Shown: positions 43,784 through 50,682, counted from the first letter of the stretch. The stretch is 64,000 bases of DNA from G051132615 sp051132615 (GCF_051132615.1 NZ_CP152375.1:2542001-2606000); one strand, 5' to 3'. A program made the numbers and translations. The notes: generated by a model from the sequence alone, not told the origin.

Positions 43784-44475
43784 TTCATGTTAACGAAAAT
43801 GGCGGCTTTATTGATGGCAATGGCTCCACAGTCAGAGGCACGATTGTCACAGCTAAATATTTAAATGATGTTTATGCTGAACTGGCAAATATTTGGAAAG
43901 CGGCAGGCATTGAAACAGCAGATCAGAACGATCAAGCAGCCAAAGCAATACAGCATTTGATTGATACAGCAATTAACGAAGTATCAAAAAATGTCAGAAC
44001 ATATCAGCCTGGTGATTTTGTCGCGACATTTGCCAAAGCACCGCCAAAAGGTACTTTAGTTTGTAATGGTGGGGCAATTTCTCGTGTTGATTATGCCAAT
44101 TTATTTGATTCCGTAGGTGTGCAATATGGCTCAGGAGACGGCTCAACGACATTTAATTTACCCAATATTCCAGAAAATCTAGCTTTATTGGCTGCTGGTG
44201 CAAACCTAGATGCAATCGGTCAAATTATTTCGGGGGATATTAAATCTCACGCACACTCTGGCTCTACTGGATTGGCTGGCGGTCATAACCATACTTATAA
44301 CGGGCCAGCAGAAAAATATGTAACGGCGGGCAATAACATGCGCACGGATGCCAATGCTCAATTGCTTGCTACATCTTGGTCGGGAGATCACACCCATGCG
44401 GTTGCAATCAATGCATCTGGCGGTACAAACAATATAGCTGCTGGTATGAAACTCTTGTTTTGTATTGCTTATTAA
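43780..44475 (+). CDS. Tail fibre protein with collar domain
   Basis: 231 aa. N-terminal attachment part (GSTVRGTIVTAKYLNDVYAE), tail-collar domain (PPKGTLVCNGGAISRVDYAN, QYGSGDGSTTFNLPNIPENL) and a His-rich tip (HAHSGSTGLAGGHNHTY, WSGDHTHAV) that probably binds iron in the trimer. Short compared with Mu S. Confidence 0.9.
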   Translation: MIHVNENGGFIDGNGSTVRGTIVTAKYLNDVYAELANIWKAAGIETADQNDQAAKAIQHLIDTAINEVSKNVRTYQPGDFVATFAKAPPKGTLVCNGGAISRVDYANLFDSVGVQYGSGDGSTTFNLPNIPENLALLAAGANLDAIGQIISGDIKSHAHSGSTGLAGGHNHTYNGPAEKYVTAGNNMRTDANAQLLATSWSGDHTHAVAINASGGTNNIAAGMKLLFCIAY

Positions 44476-44490
44476 ATTAAAGGAAAAATT

Positions 44491-44772
44491 ATGTCAAATC
44501 ATCATCATTGGTTACATACAACAGAAGCTGGAGCTCATAGTCAGACATACAATCCACCTTCTAATGTTCTTCGTGATCATCATCATTGTTTGCATACAAC
44601 AGAAGCTGGAGCTCATAGTCAGACATACAATCCACCTTCTAATGTTCTTCGTGATCATCATCATTGTTTGCATACAACAGAAGCTGGAGCTCATAGTCAA
44701 ACATACAATTCAGCTTTTAGTATTTTACGTTGTGTTGAATGTCAAAAAAATGGAGATTTTTATGCAAAATAA
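44491..44772 (+). CDS. Histidine-rich triple-repeat protein
   Basis: 93 aa consisting almost wholly of three 26-residue units beginning HHHxLHTTEAGAHSQTYN. RBS AAAGGAAAAA lies just before the ATG. The TEAGAHSQTY motif resembles the GxHxHxx strands of fibre tips, including the HAHSG and HNHTY motifs of the fibre encoded just upstream. It could be a detachable fibre tip or a fibre fragment. It ends VECQKNGDFYAK and overlaps the chaperone start. Confidence 0.65.
   Translation: MSNHHHWLHTTEAGAHSQTYNPPSNVLRDHHHCLHTTEAGAHSQTYNPPSNVLRDHHHCLHTTEAGAHSQTYNSAFSILRCVECQKNGDFYAK
44500..44733 (+). repeat. Three 78-bp tandem repeats
   Basis: Units 44500-44577, 44578-44655 and 44656-44733. The first two differ by about three bases; the third diverges only near its end. 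Repeat length is a multiple of three, so copy number can change without frame loss. Confidence 0.92.
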
Positions 44773-45526
44773 TGACACTAAAGCAGCTTTTCAGTATGAC
44801 CCAAAAACGGGGCAATACTTATCTACTGTAGCTGCTTATCTTGACCCAATGGCGACACAAACACAAAAGGAAAATGTTTATATTTTGCCTGCTAATGCAA
44901 CATTTGTAGAGCCAATAAAGATTGAAGAGTTTTTTGTTTCAAATAAGTTTAATGGTATGACATGGGAACTTGTGGAAGATTACAGCAATGTGCCTTTATG
45001 GAGCAAGGAAACGGCAGAACAGGCAGAACCTTTAGTATTTGGGCACTCATTGCCTGAAACACTAACAATAATTAAGCCACTAGCGCAAAAAGAAGGTTTT
45101 GCGGTGCAATGGCAGAATGACAATTGGGACTACATTGCTGACCATAGAGGCAAAGCCTTTTACAGTAAATCAACAGGTGATGTGATCATTATTAGCGAGC
45201 TTGGCGATATTCCCAACACGTTAACAGATCAGCCTATGCCTGATTATATATATGTGTTTTCAGATAAAGAAAATAAGTGGGTTATTGATCCGCAAAAGCA
45301 GCTAGAACGCCTTATTCAAGATGCAACAGTTAAAAAAAGCAGTTTATTAGCAGATGCTGAGGCACAAATCACTGTATTAGAACGTGCAGTCAAGCGAGGT
45401 AAAGCAACCGCAGCCGAAAGCGAATTGTTAGAGAACCTATATGACTTCACTATTGATATAAGCAGGATTAACCCGCAGCAGGCTCAAGATATTAATTGGC
45501 CTGAAATGCCCACTATAGGAGAGTAA
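44762..45526 (+). CDS. Tail fibre assembly chaperone
   Basis: 254 aa from ATG 44762, with GGAG 6 nt upstream. Middle and C-terminal parts (VQWQNDNWDYIADHRGKAFY, PDYIYVFSDKENKWVIDP, QINWPEMP-like end) fit phage tail fibre assembly (Caudo_TAP) proteins. An upstream open extension in the same frame through the 78-bp repeats is not credible. Confidence 0.8.
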   Translation: MQNNDTKAAFQYDPKTGQYLSTVAAYLDPMATQTQKENVYILPANATFVEPIKIEEFFVSNKFNGMTWELVEDYSNVPLWSKETAEQAEPLVFGHSLPETLTIIKPLAQKEGFAVQWQNDNWDYIADHRGKAFYSKSTGDVIIISELGDIPNTLTDQPMPDYIYVFSDKENKWVIDPQKQLERLIQDATVKKSSLLADAEAQITVLERAVKRGKATAAESELLENLYDFTIDISRINPQQAQDINWPEMPTIGE

Positions 45527-45530
45527 GCAT

Positions 45531-46049
45531 ATGAAAATCGTTATTACCGCAGGCCACAGCAACACAGACCCAGGCGCAATGGCGAGAGGCTTAAAAGAGT
45601 CAGAATTAGTCGCAGATTTACGCAATATTGTTGCTTCAAAGCTTCGCGCTTTTGGTCACACAGTTATTACGGATGGCGAAGGTAAAAACAATTTGCCTCT
45701 TAATCAAGCTATAGCATTGATCAAACAAGGGCAAGTTGCTATTGAATTACATTTTAATGCAGCAGAAAGTAAAACCGCCAAAGGCGTGGAAACCATTGCC
45801 TTACCTAAAAATAAGGCTTTATCACAAAAACTCAGCAATGCAGTGGCTAAAGTATTAAATACAACCGTGCGCGGTGAAAATGGCTTTATAGATCAAAGTA
45901 AATCGGCTCGTGGGCGTTTGGGTTATGTGAATGCAGGCGGTTTGATTCTTGAAGTGTGTTTTATCAGTAATCCACAAGAAATGGCAGAATATCAGGCTAA
46001 AAAATGGCTTGTAGCCAGTGCAATTGCTGACGTTTTAAACGGTTTGTAG
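45531..46049 (+). CDS. N-acetylmuramoyl-L-alanine amidase, endolysin
   Basis: 172 aa, Amidase_3 fold. Zinc ligands: His in VITAGHSNTDPGA, Glu in LKESELVADL, His in IELHFNAAES; catalytic Glu in LILEVCFISNPQEM. No signal peptide. It lies after the fibre genes, whereas the holin and spanins are 23 kb away, an atypical split. Likely the phage lysin. Confidence 0.92.
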   Translation: MKIVITAGHSNTDPGAMARGLKESELVADLRNIVASKLRAFGHTVITDGEGKNNLPLNQAIALIKQGQVAIELHFNAAESKTAKGVETIALPKNKALSQKLSNAVAKVLNTTVRGENGFIDQSKSARGRLGYVNAGGLILEVCFISNPQEMAEYQAKKWLVASAIADVLNGL

Positions 46050-46058
46050 ACGGATGAC

Positions 46059-46086
46059 AAGTATAAGAGCAGGAACTCTTATACTT
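46059..46086 (+). promoter_or_regulatory. RNA hairpin before com
   Basis: 11-bp perfect stem AAGTATAAGAG/CTCTTATACTT with the 6-nt loop CAGGAA. No U-tract follows, so it is a weak terminator. The loop holds the only SD-like bases (AGGA) ahead of the small ORF that overlaps com. Confidence 0.6.
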
Positions 46087-46177
46087 GCCCCTTTCAAGCT
46101 GGTATCAGCAGCAAGCAGGACAAGACCCGCCGCCTGAGCTCAAGCGTGTTAAGTCTATCATAAAAGGCTTGCAATAA
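46085..46177 (+). CDS. Possible small ORF coupled to com
   Basis: A frame from TTG 46085 reads MPLSSWYQQQAGQDPPPE then LKRVKSIIKGLQ (30 aa) and stops in TAATG, overlapping the com ATG. Start codon uncertain. It may serve as a leader peptide. Confidence 0.35.
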   Translation: MPLSSWYQQQAGQDPPPELKRVKSIIKGLQ

Positions 46178-46293
46178 TGGAATATAAAGAAATACGTTGT
46201 ATAAGTTGTAATAGAAAACTGGCTGTAGGTGCTTATATTAAGTTGGTTATTAAGTGTCCTCGCTGCAAAGCATTAAATAATTTTAGTAAGTGA
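46177..46293 (+). CDS. com: Com-like zinc-binding translational regulator
   Basis: 38 aa: IRCISCNRKLAVGAY and IKCPRCKALNNFSK give the CxxC...CxxC zinc site of Mu Com (62 aa), here without the C-terminal tail. In Mu, Com binds the mom mRNA and opens its start region. Here it precedes a DNA adenine methylase by 69 bp. Confidence 0.88.
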   Translation: MEYKEIRCISCNRKLAVGAYIKLVIKCPRCKALNNFSK

Positions 46294-46362
46294 TCTTTAA
46301 CAAATTAGAACGCCTAGAGCGTCAAATCTAGTATGCCTCTGAGCATCTTTCGTATAGAGAGG

Positions 46363-47166
46363 ATGTTCATGTGCATTAAATATAATAAGGCCCCATTGCC
46401 TTTTTTGGGTCAAAAACGTAACTTTTTGAAATTAATTAGAGAGCTTGATTTTAGTAACAAAACAGTGATAGATTTGTTTGGTGGCTCTGGTTTATTAAGC
46501 CACACAATCAAACAAAAATGCCCAAGTGCTCGTGTGATCTACAATGACTTTGATGACTATAAATCACGGCTTGATCAAATAGGCAAAACAGAAAAACTAC
46601 GACAGCAATTAGCTGAACTGCTTTGTAATGAACCAAAAGCATCTCGTATCAAACCAGAATTAAAAGCTAAAATCATTGAACTGCTGAAAACCGTAGAAAC
46701 AAATGACTGGATCACAGTGTCCAGTTGGTTATGTTTTTCAGGTCATTACCATCATACTTTAGATGATTTAATCAAAGCTGGCTGGTACGCTCGCGTAGTT
46801 CGTAACCCTTTAGCTGCTGCTGGTTACTTAGAAGGTGTAGAACGTGTGCAATGTGACTTTAGAGAGTTAATTGCTCAATATTCAACGGCTGAAAATGTCA
46901 TATATATTGCTGATCCGCCGTATATTATGACAAATCAGCAAGGTTACGCACCAGCAAAGGCGGATAAATGGTTTAGGCTTGGTGAAGCCATAGAACTGAT
47001 TCAGGCACTATCACAAAAGCAAGCGGTGTTTTTTTCTTCTCAGAAGTCGGAAACAGATGATTTATTGGATGTTTGGAAACCAAAGACGCTGGATAAAAGG
47101 ATATACAAAGCAAGTGTTGGTGATGGTAGATATTCAATTGAACATATGTTTTTATTAAACTGGTAA
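46363..47166 (+). CDS. DNA adenine N6-methyltransferase
   Basis: 267 aa from ATG 46363 (AGAGAGG upstream; ATG 46333 is an unlikely longer start). Motifs in order: PLPFLGQKRNFL (SAM-binding FxGxK), VIDLFGGSGLLSH, and the catalytic IADPPYI. This order fits the D12 (Dam) group. Occupies the mom position behind com, as in FluMu. It would modify phage DNA against host restriction, late in infection. Confidence 0.9.
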   Translation: MFMCIKYNKAPLPFLGQKRNFLKLIRELDFSNKTVIDLFGGSGLLSHTIKQKCPSARVIYNDFDDYKSRLDQIGKTEKLRQQLAELLCNEPKASRIKPELKAKIIELLKTVETNDWITVSSWLCFSGHYHHTLDDLIKAGWYARVVRNPLAAAGYLEGVERVQCDFRELIAQYSTAENVIYIADPPYIMTNQQGYAPAKADKWFRLGEAIELIQALSQKQAVFFSSQKSETDDLLDVWKPKTLDKRIYKASVGDGRYSIEHMFLLNW

Positions 47167-47167
47167 A

Positions 47168-47192
47168 GAAAAAAGGCTCCGTTTGGAGTCTT
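47168..47192 (-). terminator. Terminator of the right-end minus-strand gene
   Basis: On the minus strand: GACTCC, AAAC loop, GGAGCC, then TTTTTTC. One G-T pair in a 6-bp stem. Confidence 0.5.
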
Positions 47193-47201
47193 ATAATTTG
47201 A

Positions 47202-47558
47202 TTATTCTTCTAGTAAAGCTTGTTCTAATTTTTTACCATTTACATACCAATCTTTACCGTCGTGGTAATAAGTGAACTCATGTGAACAATCCAGTTTTTT
47301 TAGTGCTTGCTTGTGGTTAGCTGAAAATATAGCCTCTTGGTTTTTACGGTGATAATCGCGACCATATGCTTCTGTTTTTGTGATGTTGTGGTCAAGGCTT
47401 GACAGGTTGCCAAGTCTGATAAGTTCTTCAATTTTTGTTTCAGTATTGTAATGTTTAAAAAGTAATGAGCCGACGTTGTCTATGTATCCGTCAAAGTGGC
47501 AATAAATGATTCCAACTTTACCATTTAACTTTGCTGCGATTGTGCTTGTGGTTGCCAT
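47202..47558 (-). CDS. Phage conserved protein at the right end
   Basis: 118 aa: ATTSTIAAKLNGKVGIIYCH, FDGYIDNVGSLLFKHYNTET, IEELIRLGNLSSLDHNI. This matches, from memory, a widespread phage family starting with a RSTIAV...YCHWDGY pattern, of unknown function. Reverse orientation next to the right end is typical for an accessory gene expressed independently of late transcription. Confidence 0.7.
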   Translation of the reverse strand: MATTSTIAAKLNGKVGIIYCHFDGYIDNVGSLLFKHYNTETKIEELIRLGNLSSLDHNITKTEAYGRDYHRKNQEAIFSANHKQALKKLDCSHEFTYYHDGKDWYVNGKKLEQALLEE

Positions 47559-47677
47559 TTTTTTCTACCTTGTGTTGTTCAATTAATGAACACAGATTAG
47601 CTCTGGTAGGCAGACATAGCGAGTCTTATCTGTTATTTTTTGAAATTGAATTTTATCTGTTGTAATGAAGTGGAGTT

Positions 47678-47771
47678 GTGACAAAAAAAGCGTTAATTTT
47701 AGCGTTGGTTTTGTCACTTTTGCTATGACAAAATAAATGCAAAAGTGTGCCAAAAATCGCGCGAGCTTACA
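47678..47771 (+). promoter_or_regulatory. Prophage right end with transposase-binding-like sites
   Basis: Sites GTGACAAAAAAAGCG (47678-47692), GCTATGACAAAATAAATGC (47722-47740) and the terminal TGCCAAAAATCGCGC ending CTTACA (47749-47771). In inverted orientation they match the left-end sites. Confidence 0.7.
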
Positions 47772-47776
47772 ATAAG
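47772..47776 (+). repeat. Target-site duplication ATAAG, right copy
   Basis: Pairs with 11934-11938; see prophage. Confidence 0.9.
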
Positions 47777-48020
47777 AGCCGAAAAAATAGCCCATATGGG
47801 CATCAATGAAAAAGAAAATATCCTTTATGTTATGGCCGATAATAAACGAGATTTTACCACTGTTGATGCCATAGCAGCTTCAAAAGCAAACCCAGAAGAA
47901 CGCTTACAAGAGGCGACTCAATTACAAAACGAATTGTCTCAGCAGATGGAGCAAAAAGAGTTAGACCGGCAGCTACTGTTAGCGCAACAACAAGAGCGTG
48001 GTGGACGTAGTTTTGGGTAA
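47777..48020 (+). pseudogene. Zincin effector-like gene, 3' part
   Basis: Continues the reading frame of 10752-11938 exactly when the prophage and one ATAAG are removed: ...VEKGI + RAEKIAHMGINEKENILYVM... to the stop at 48018-48020. The pattern ILYVMADNK, then VDAIAASKANPEERLQEA, then a Gln-rich tail (QQMEQKELDRQ) fits the end of an XVIPCD domain. It has no start of its own. Confidence 0.85.
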
Positions 48021-48030
48021 AAAAGTAAAT

Positions 48031-48118
48031 TTTCTAAGCCGCTTATGCAGCGGTTAACAGGAATACGGCGTAAAACTAGGGCGTGTAAAATTTCTAAGCC
48101 GCTTATGCAGCGGTTAAC
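48031..48118 (-). CRISPR. Minimal type I-F CRISPR array (2 repeats, 1 spacer)
   Basis: Two identical 28-bp repeats (48031-48058 and 48091-48118) flank a 32-bp spacer (48059-48090), exactly the I-F geometry. On the minus strand each repeat starts GTTAACCGCTGC and ends AGCGGCTTAGAAA, matching the I-F consensus ends (GTTCAC..., ...CTTAGAAA) with a CCGCT/AGCGG stem. The AT-rich sequence at 48119-48270 is in the leader position. No cas gene lies in the window. Confidence 0.88.
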
Positions 48119-48272
48119 CGTGAATTATAAAGGCATTATTCTAACAAAACAACATATTATGCTTTAAAACCTAATTTAACCTAAATATTTTTTGATGTTA
48201 AAAATAACCATTTAAATCAATGGACTATTTCTGTTTGATAATATTTGGGTGTAACCACTTATTTCATTTATT
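48119..48272 (-). promoter_or_regulatory. Putative CRISPR leader
   Basis: About 150 bp, very AT-rich, no ORF, upstream of the array in its transcription direction. Inference from position and composition. Confidence 0.45.
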
Positions 48273-48318
48273 AACTAAAAACACAGGTTCACCGCGTTCC
48301 GTGATCTTGCGAAATTCA
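48273..48318 (+). repeat. Island dispersed repeat, copy 1
   Basis: Core ACACAGGTTCACCGCGTTCC (48281-48300) and following GTGATCTTGCGAA. Copy 2 at 49066-49111 differs at a few bases. In frame, it reads KNTGSPRSVILRN and stops, so it may be the 3' end of a lost gene. Confidence 0.75.
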
Positions 48319-48405
48319 ATTTAAGATAAGAGTGAAAATATATTCAAAATTATTACATGTAATATATGCTATAATTTAAATTTTCCATAGTTAGGCAAAA
48401 AACAC

Positions 48406-48912
48406 ATGAAGCATAGGAAAGAATTAATTGTAGTGGCTAGTACCTATTTCATTCTCTTAGCTACATGGATTTTTTGGACTCCCGCACAAAAACGGGATGC
48501 TATTCATTTAAAAGAGTTAAACTGTAAAGTAGATGAATGCATTGCTATTGGAAATATGATACGAACTGATTCAGTTTATGATGGTAAGTCAAGGTCTGCT
48601 ACTTTTTTTTATGAATATAGCTTTGTTTTACACGATCAAGTTTATTCTAGGAAAGTTACTTTTGACTATTCTTCAAAACAAAAATTAAATTATTTACCTG
48701 ATAAAAATAATGCATTTAAACCTTTTAAGGAAGAAATTGTTTTCGACCCAAAGAATCCTAAAATAAACTTACCAAAAGATTATGTTTTTTCATCTCCTAG
48801 GGCTGGTACTGCTAAGGGTTATTACCTACCTAATATATTTTTAATACTGTTAATGTTTTGGATATTATATTTTGGATTTAAAGGTAGGATAAAGTTTTTT
48901 TGGTGGCAGTGA
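48406..48912 (+). CDS. Two-TM membrane protein, DUF3592-like
   Basis: 168 aa. Transmembrane helix at 7-25 (LIVVASTYFILLATWIFW), an extracytoplasmic beta-rich domain with two cysteines (LNCKVDECIAIGNMI, SATFFYEYSFVLHDQVYSRK), and a C-terminal helix (FLILLMFWILYFGFKG). The layout resembles DUF3592. AT-rich. It sits between the two copies of the 45-bp repeat and may be an immunity-type cassette gene, by context only. Confidence 0.65.
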   Translation: MKHRKELIVVASTYFILLATWIFWTPAQKRDAIHLKELNCKVDECIAIGNMIRTDSVYDGKSRSATFFYEYSFVLHDQVYSRKVTFDYSSKQKLNYLPDKNNAFKPFKEEIVFDPKNPKINLPKDYVFSSPRAGTAKGYYLPNIFLILLMFWILYFGFKGRIKFFWWQ

Positions 48913-49065
48913 AATTTTTTGAATAAATATTATTGGTAAAACAAAAGCCATATACCTTGCATAGTTTTTGTTGTAAAGGGTACGATTTTAAGTCATACCC
49001 TTTGTTCTCTCTAAGTCGCATTTGAAACGCGATTTCTATTTCGTAGCTCTACAGATTAATATTAG

Positions 49066-49111
49066 TTAAAAACACAGGTTCACCGCATTCCGTGATCTTA
49101 CGAAGTTCCGC
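49066..49111 (+). repeat. Island dispersed repeat, copy 2
   Basis: AACACAGGTTCACCGCATTC and CGTGATCTTACGAAG; in frame KNTGSPHSVILRSSAIRGRY then stop. See copy 1 at 48273. Confidence 0.75.
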
Positions 49112-49404
49112 TATTAGAGGACGATATTAATAAGCAACCTATTTTACCTAGCTTGGTTGGTGGCTCTTTGATGGAAGCAGCTGAGAACTGGTGTATCAGT
49201 GCAGATGGTTCAAGTGTCATTAAAGCCGATGATTTTTATGTGGGGAACTATGGCGCAAAACTGTTAGAGCTAGACAAGCAAATCAATAATGCAACCGATG
49301 AAACAGTAAAAGCCAAGCTTTTAAGAATGAAAACGGTAGCCAGCAGCATTCAAGCCGTCATTAAACAGCTTGCTAATGTTGCCTCTGTGATAGCCAAGAA
49401 ATAA
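49096..49404 (+). pseudogene. Gene fragment sharing its C-terminus with 9780-10007
   Basis: Open from 49096 without a convincing start: EVPLLEDDINKQPILPSLVG, GGSLMEAAENWCISADGSSV, then a helix ending ASSIQAVIKQLANVASVIAK. A 3' fragment of an unrecognised gene whose last 21 codons match those of the ORF at 9780. Terminator hairpin follows at 49404-49436. Confidence 0.5.
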
Positions 49405-49512
49405 ACCTAAATATGGGAAAACCCCATATTTAGGTTTATCATTTACTTAAATCCATAGACAATAGAATTAAATCAACCTAAAATATGCAAATTAATTTAT
49501 CAGATAGCATAT
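49338..49512 (+). repeat. 175-bp direct repeat, copy 2
   Basis: Matches 9941-10115 over its whole length, including coding end, hairpin and downstream leader. Confidence 0.85.
49404..49436 (+). terminator. Terminator hairpin in repeat copy 2
   Basis: AACCTAAATATGGG/CCCATATTTAGGTT (49404-49417 with 49423-49436). Confidence 0.8.
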
Positions 49513-49933
49513 AGTAATTTCTTAATAATATTTTATTATTTTAATACTTAATTATTTTGGGAATATATATATGAAAATACGCGCTAGTTGTTCTATGTGC
49601 TATGCCACTTCTACTGGTGATGGTGTTAGCGAAAGAACGCTATCAATTATTGAAAGATATTAGAAACACCTGTTTTTCCTTGGTGATTTTATTTCATCAA
49701 AGGTTGTATACTCTGTAATAACTATCTAAGATCAATAATTGCCTCAATCAAGGCTAAATATAAGACTGTTTTTATATGTTACTGTATTCTATGCCCTTAC
49801 TTTGTTGTTTTATTATATTTTAAATGTTGCAACATTTTTATGATGTAAATATATTGTTACTTTTTGTTTTTAAAAATAAATATATTTAATGGGTATTTTT
49901 GGGGCTAAAAAGCTCAACTAAATGATAGGCAAT
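49513..49933. other. Degenerate island end
   Basis: No intact gene. A 30-codon frame from 49571 (MKIRASCSMCYATSTG...) ends with SERTLSIIERY, a decayed match to the end of the fragment at 9454-9783; the DNA match is 49631-49699 to 9730-9799. The rest is AT-rich and featureless. Confidence 0.55.
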
Positions 49934-49956
49934 AAAAAAACCACTCCGAAGAGTGG
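49934..49956 (-). terminator. Terminator, minus strand
   Basis: Read on the minus strand: CCACTC, TTCG tetraloop, GAGTGG, then TTTTTTT. Serves the small secreted protein gene. Confidence 0.85.
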
Positions 49957-49991
49957 CTAATTCATAAATATTGTAATAATTTTATTTGAAT

Positions 49992-50228
49992 TTATTTACC
50001 ATCTTTTGTGTTTTGTGAGTCTAACATTTGCGGAGTTTGTTTTTTTGCTTTTTGTTGTTGTTTTTTAGCTTTTTTCTGATTCACTTGCTTACTATTTGTA
50101 TCTCTTTGGATTTCTTTTTGAGCTGTAGCTGCTGAAGGGGCAGGATCTTTAGAAAGATTTGAACTGTCTGCCATAGCAACACCAAATGAAGAAGCTAGGA
50201 AAGTAGCTAAAAGTACTTTTTTAAACAT
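49992..50228 (-). CDS. Small secreted Lys/Gln-rich protein
   Basis: 78 aa. Signal peptide KKVLLATFLASSFGVAMA, then a hydrophilic mature part dominated by Lys, Gln and Ser (KQVNQKKAKKQQQKAKKQTP). Probably disordered. RBS GAGGTATTACC before the ATG. Unknown function; periplasmic. Confidence 0.7.
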   Translation of the reverse strand: MFKKVLLATFLASSFGVAMADSSNLSKDPAPSAATAQKEIQRDTNSKQVNQKKAKKQQQKAKKQTPQMLDSQNTKDGK

Positions 50229-50682
50229 GGTAATACCTCAAATTAAGATTAATTTTTTTAAAAAATAATGGTCATCAATATAAATAAAAACTGTTTGATG
50301 ATGTAGAAATCATATTCCTAAAGAATATCAATATCAATATTTATTTTTCATTTAAAATCAATATGTTTAATTTTTTAAATTGCTATAAATATTTTTTAAA
50401 TCATATGGGATGATAAAAAAACACTTCGAAGAGTGGTTAGAAAAGATACTATGTATAAATTATTCGGTTTATTCTGTCCCTTATAGGTCTGGGCCGGATA
50501 GTCCTCGAATTCTAGAGTTGCGAAGGTTTGAGATATTGTTAGGGATAGAAATAGGAAAATATTCAGTTTTTTTATAGTTAAGATTCCAAATTTATGTTAT
50601 TTTTCTGTATTTAATATGCGTATTGTTAATTAAAAAATGAAAAAGGGATAGCAGAATTACTATAGGCCGCATTATACAGAGG
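50229..50682. other. Intergenic region
   Basis: AT-rich. A hairpin at about 50413-50436 resembles the 49934 terminator (minus strand CACTCTTCGAAGTG then T-run), with one mismatch. A GC-richer stretch at 50470-50530 (GGTCTGGGCCGGATAG) stands out but shows no ORF. Confidence 0.35.

Larger units (their letters stand above)
11939..47771 (+). mobile_element. Complete Mu-like (transposable) prophage, 35,833 bp
   Basis: Begins TGTGGGG and ends CTTACA, flanked by ATAAG. Gene order is that of Mu and Haemophilus FluMu: repressor (reverse), Ner-like, transposase A, ATPase B, early genes, Mor, lysis, head, tail, fibre, com, methylase. All structural frames appear intact and coupled by short overlaps, so it may be functional. 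Differences from Mu: one Mor/C-type activator only, an amidase after the fibre genes, and an adenine methylase in place of Mom. Confidence 0.95.

Noticed and set aside
44512..44700. Minus-strand ORF across the same repeats
   Set aside because: A repeat artefact with no RBS, opposite to all neighbouring late genes.
44465..44761. Upstream extension of the fibre-assembly frame through the 78-bp repeats (Ile/Val-rich, MLIKLKEKL...)
   Set aside because: The repeat length is a multiple of three, so every frame stays open; the His-rich frame has the RBS and fibre-like residues, and the assembly gene has its own GGAG-ATG at 44762.
46059..46086. Hairpin after the amidase as a rho-independent terminator
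   Set aside because: No U-tract follows and com, which lacks its own visible late promoter, lies downstream; treated as an RNA regulatory hairpin.
48273..48318. The GTTCACCGC-containing 45-bp repeat as further CRISPR repeats
   Set aside because: Only the first few bases resemble the I-F repeat; there is no internal palindrome and the two copies are nearly 800 bp apart around a gene.
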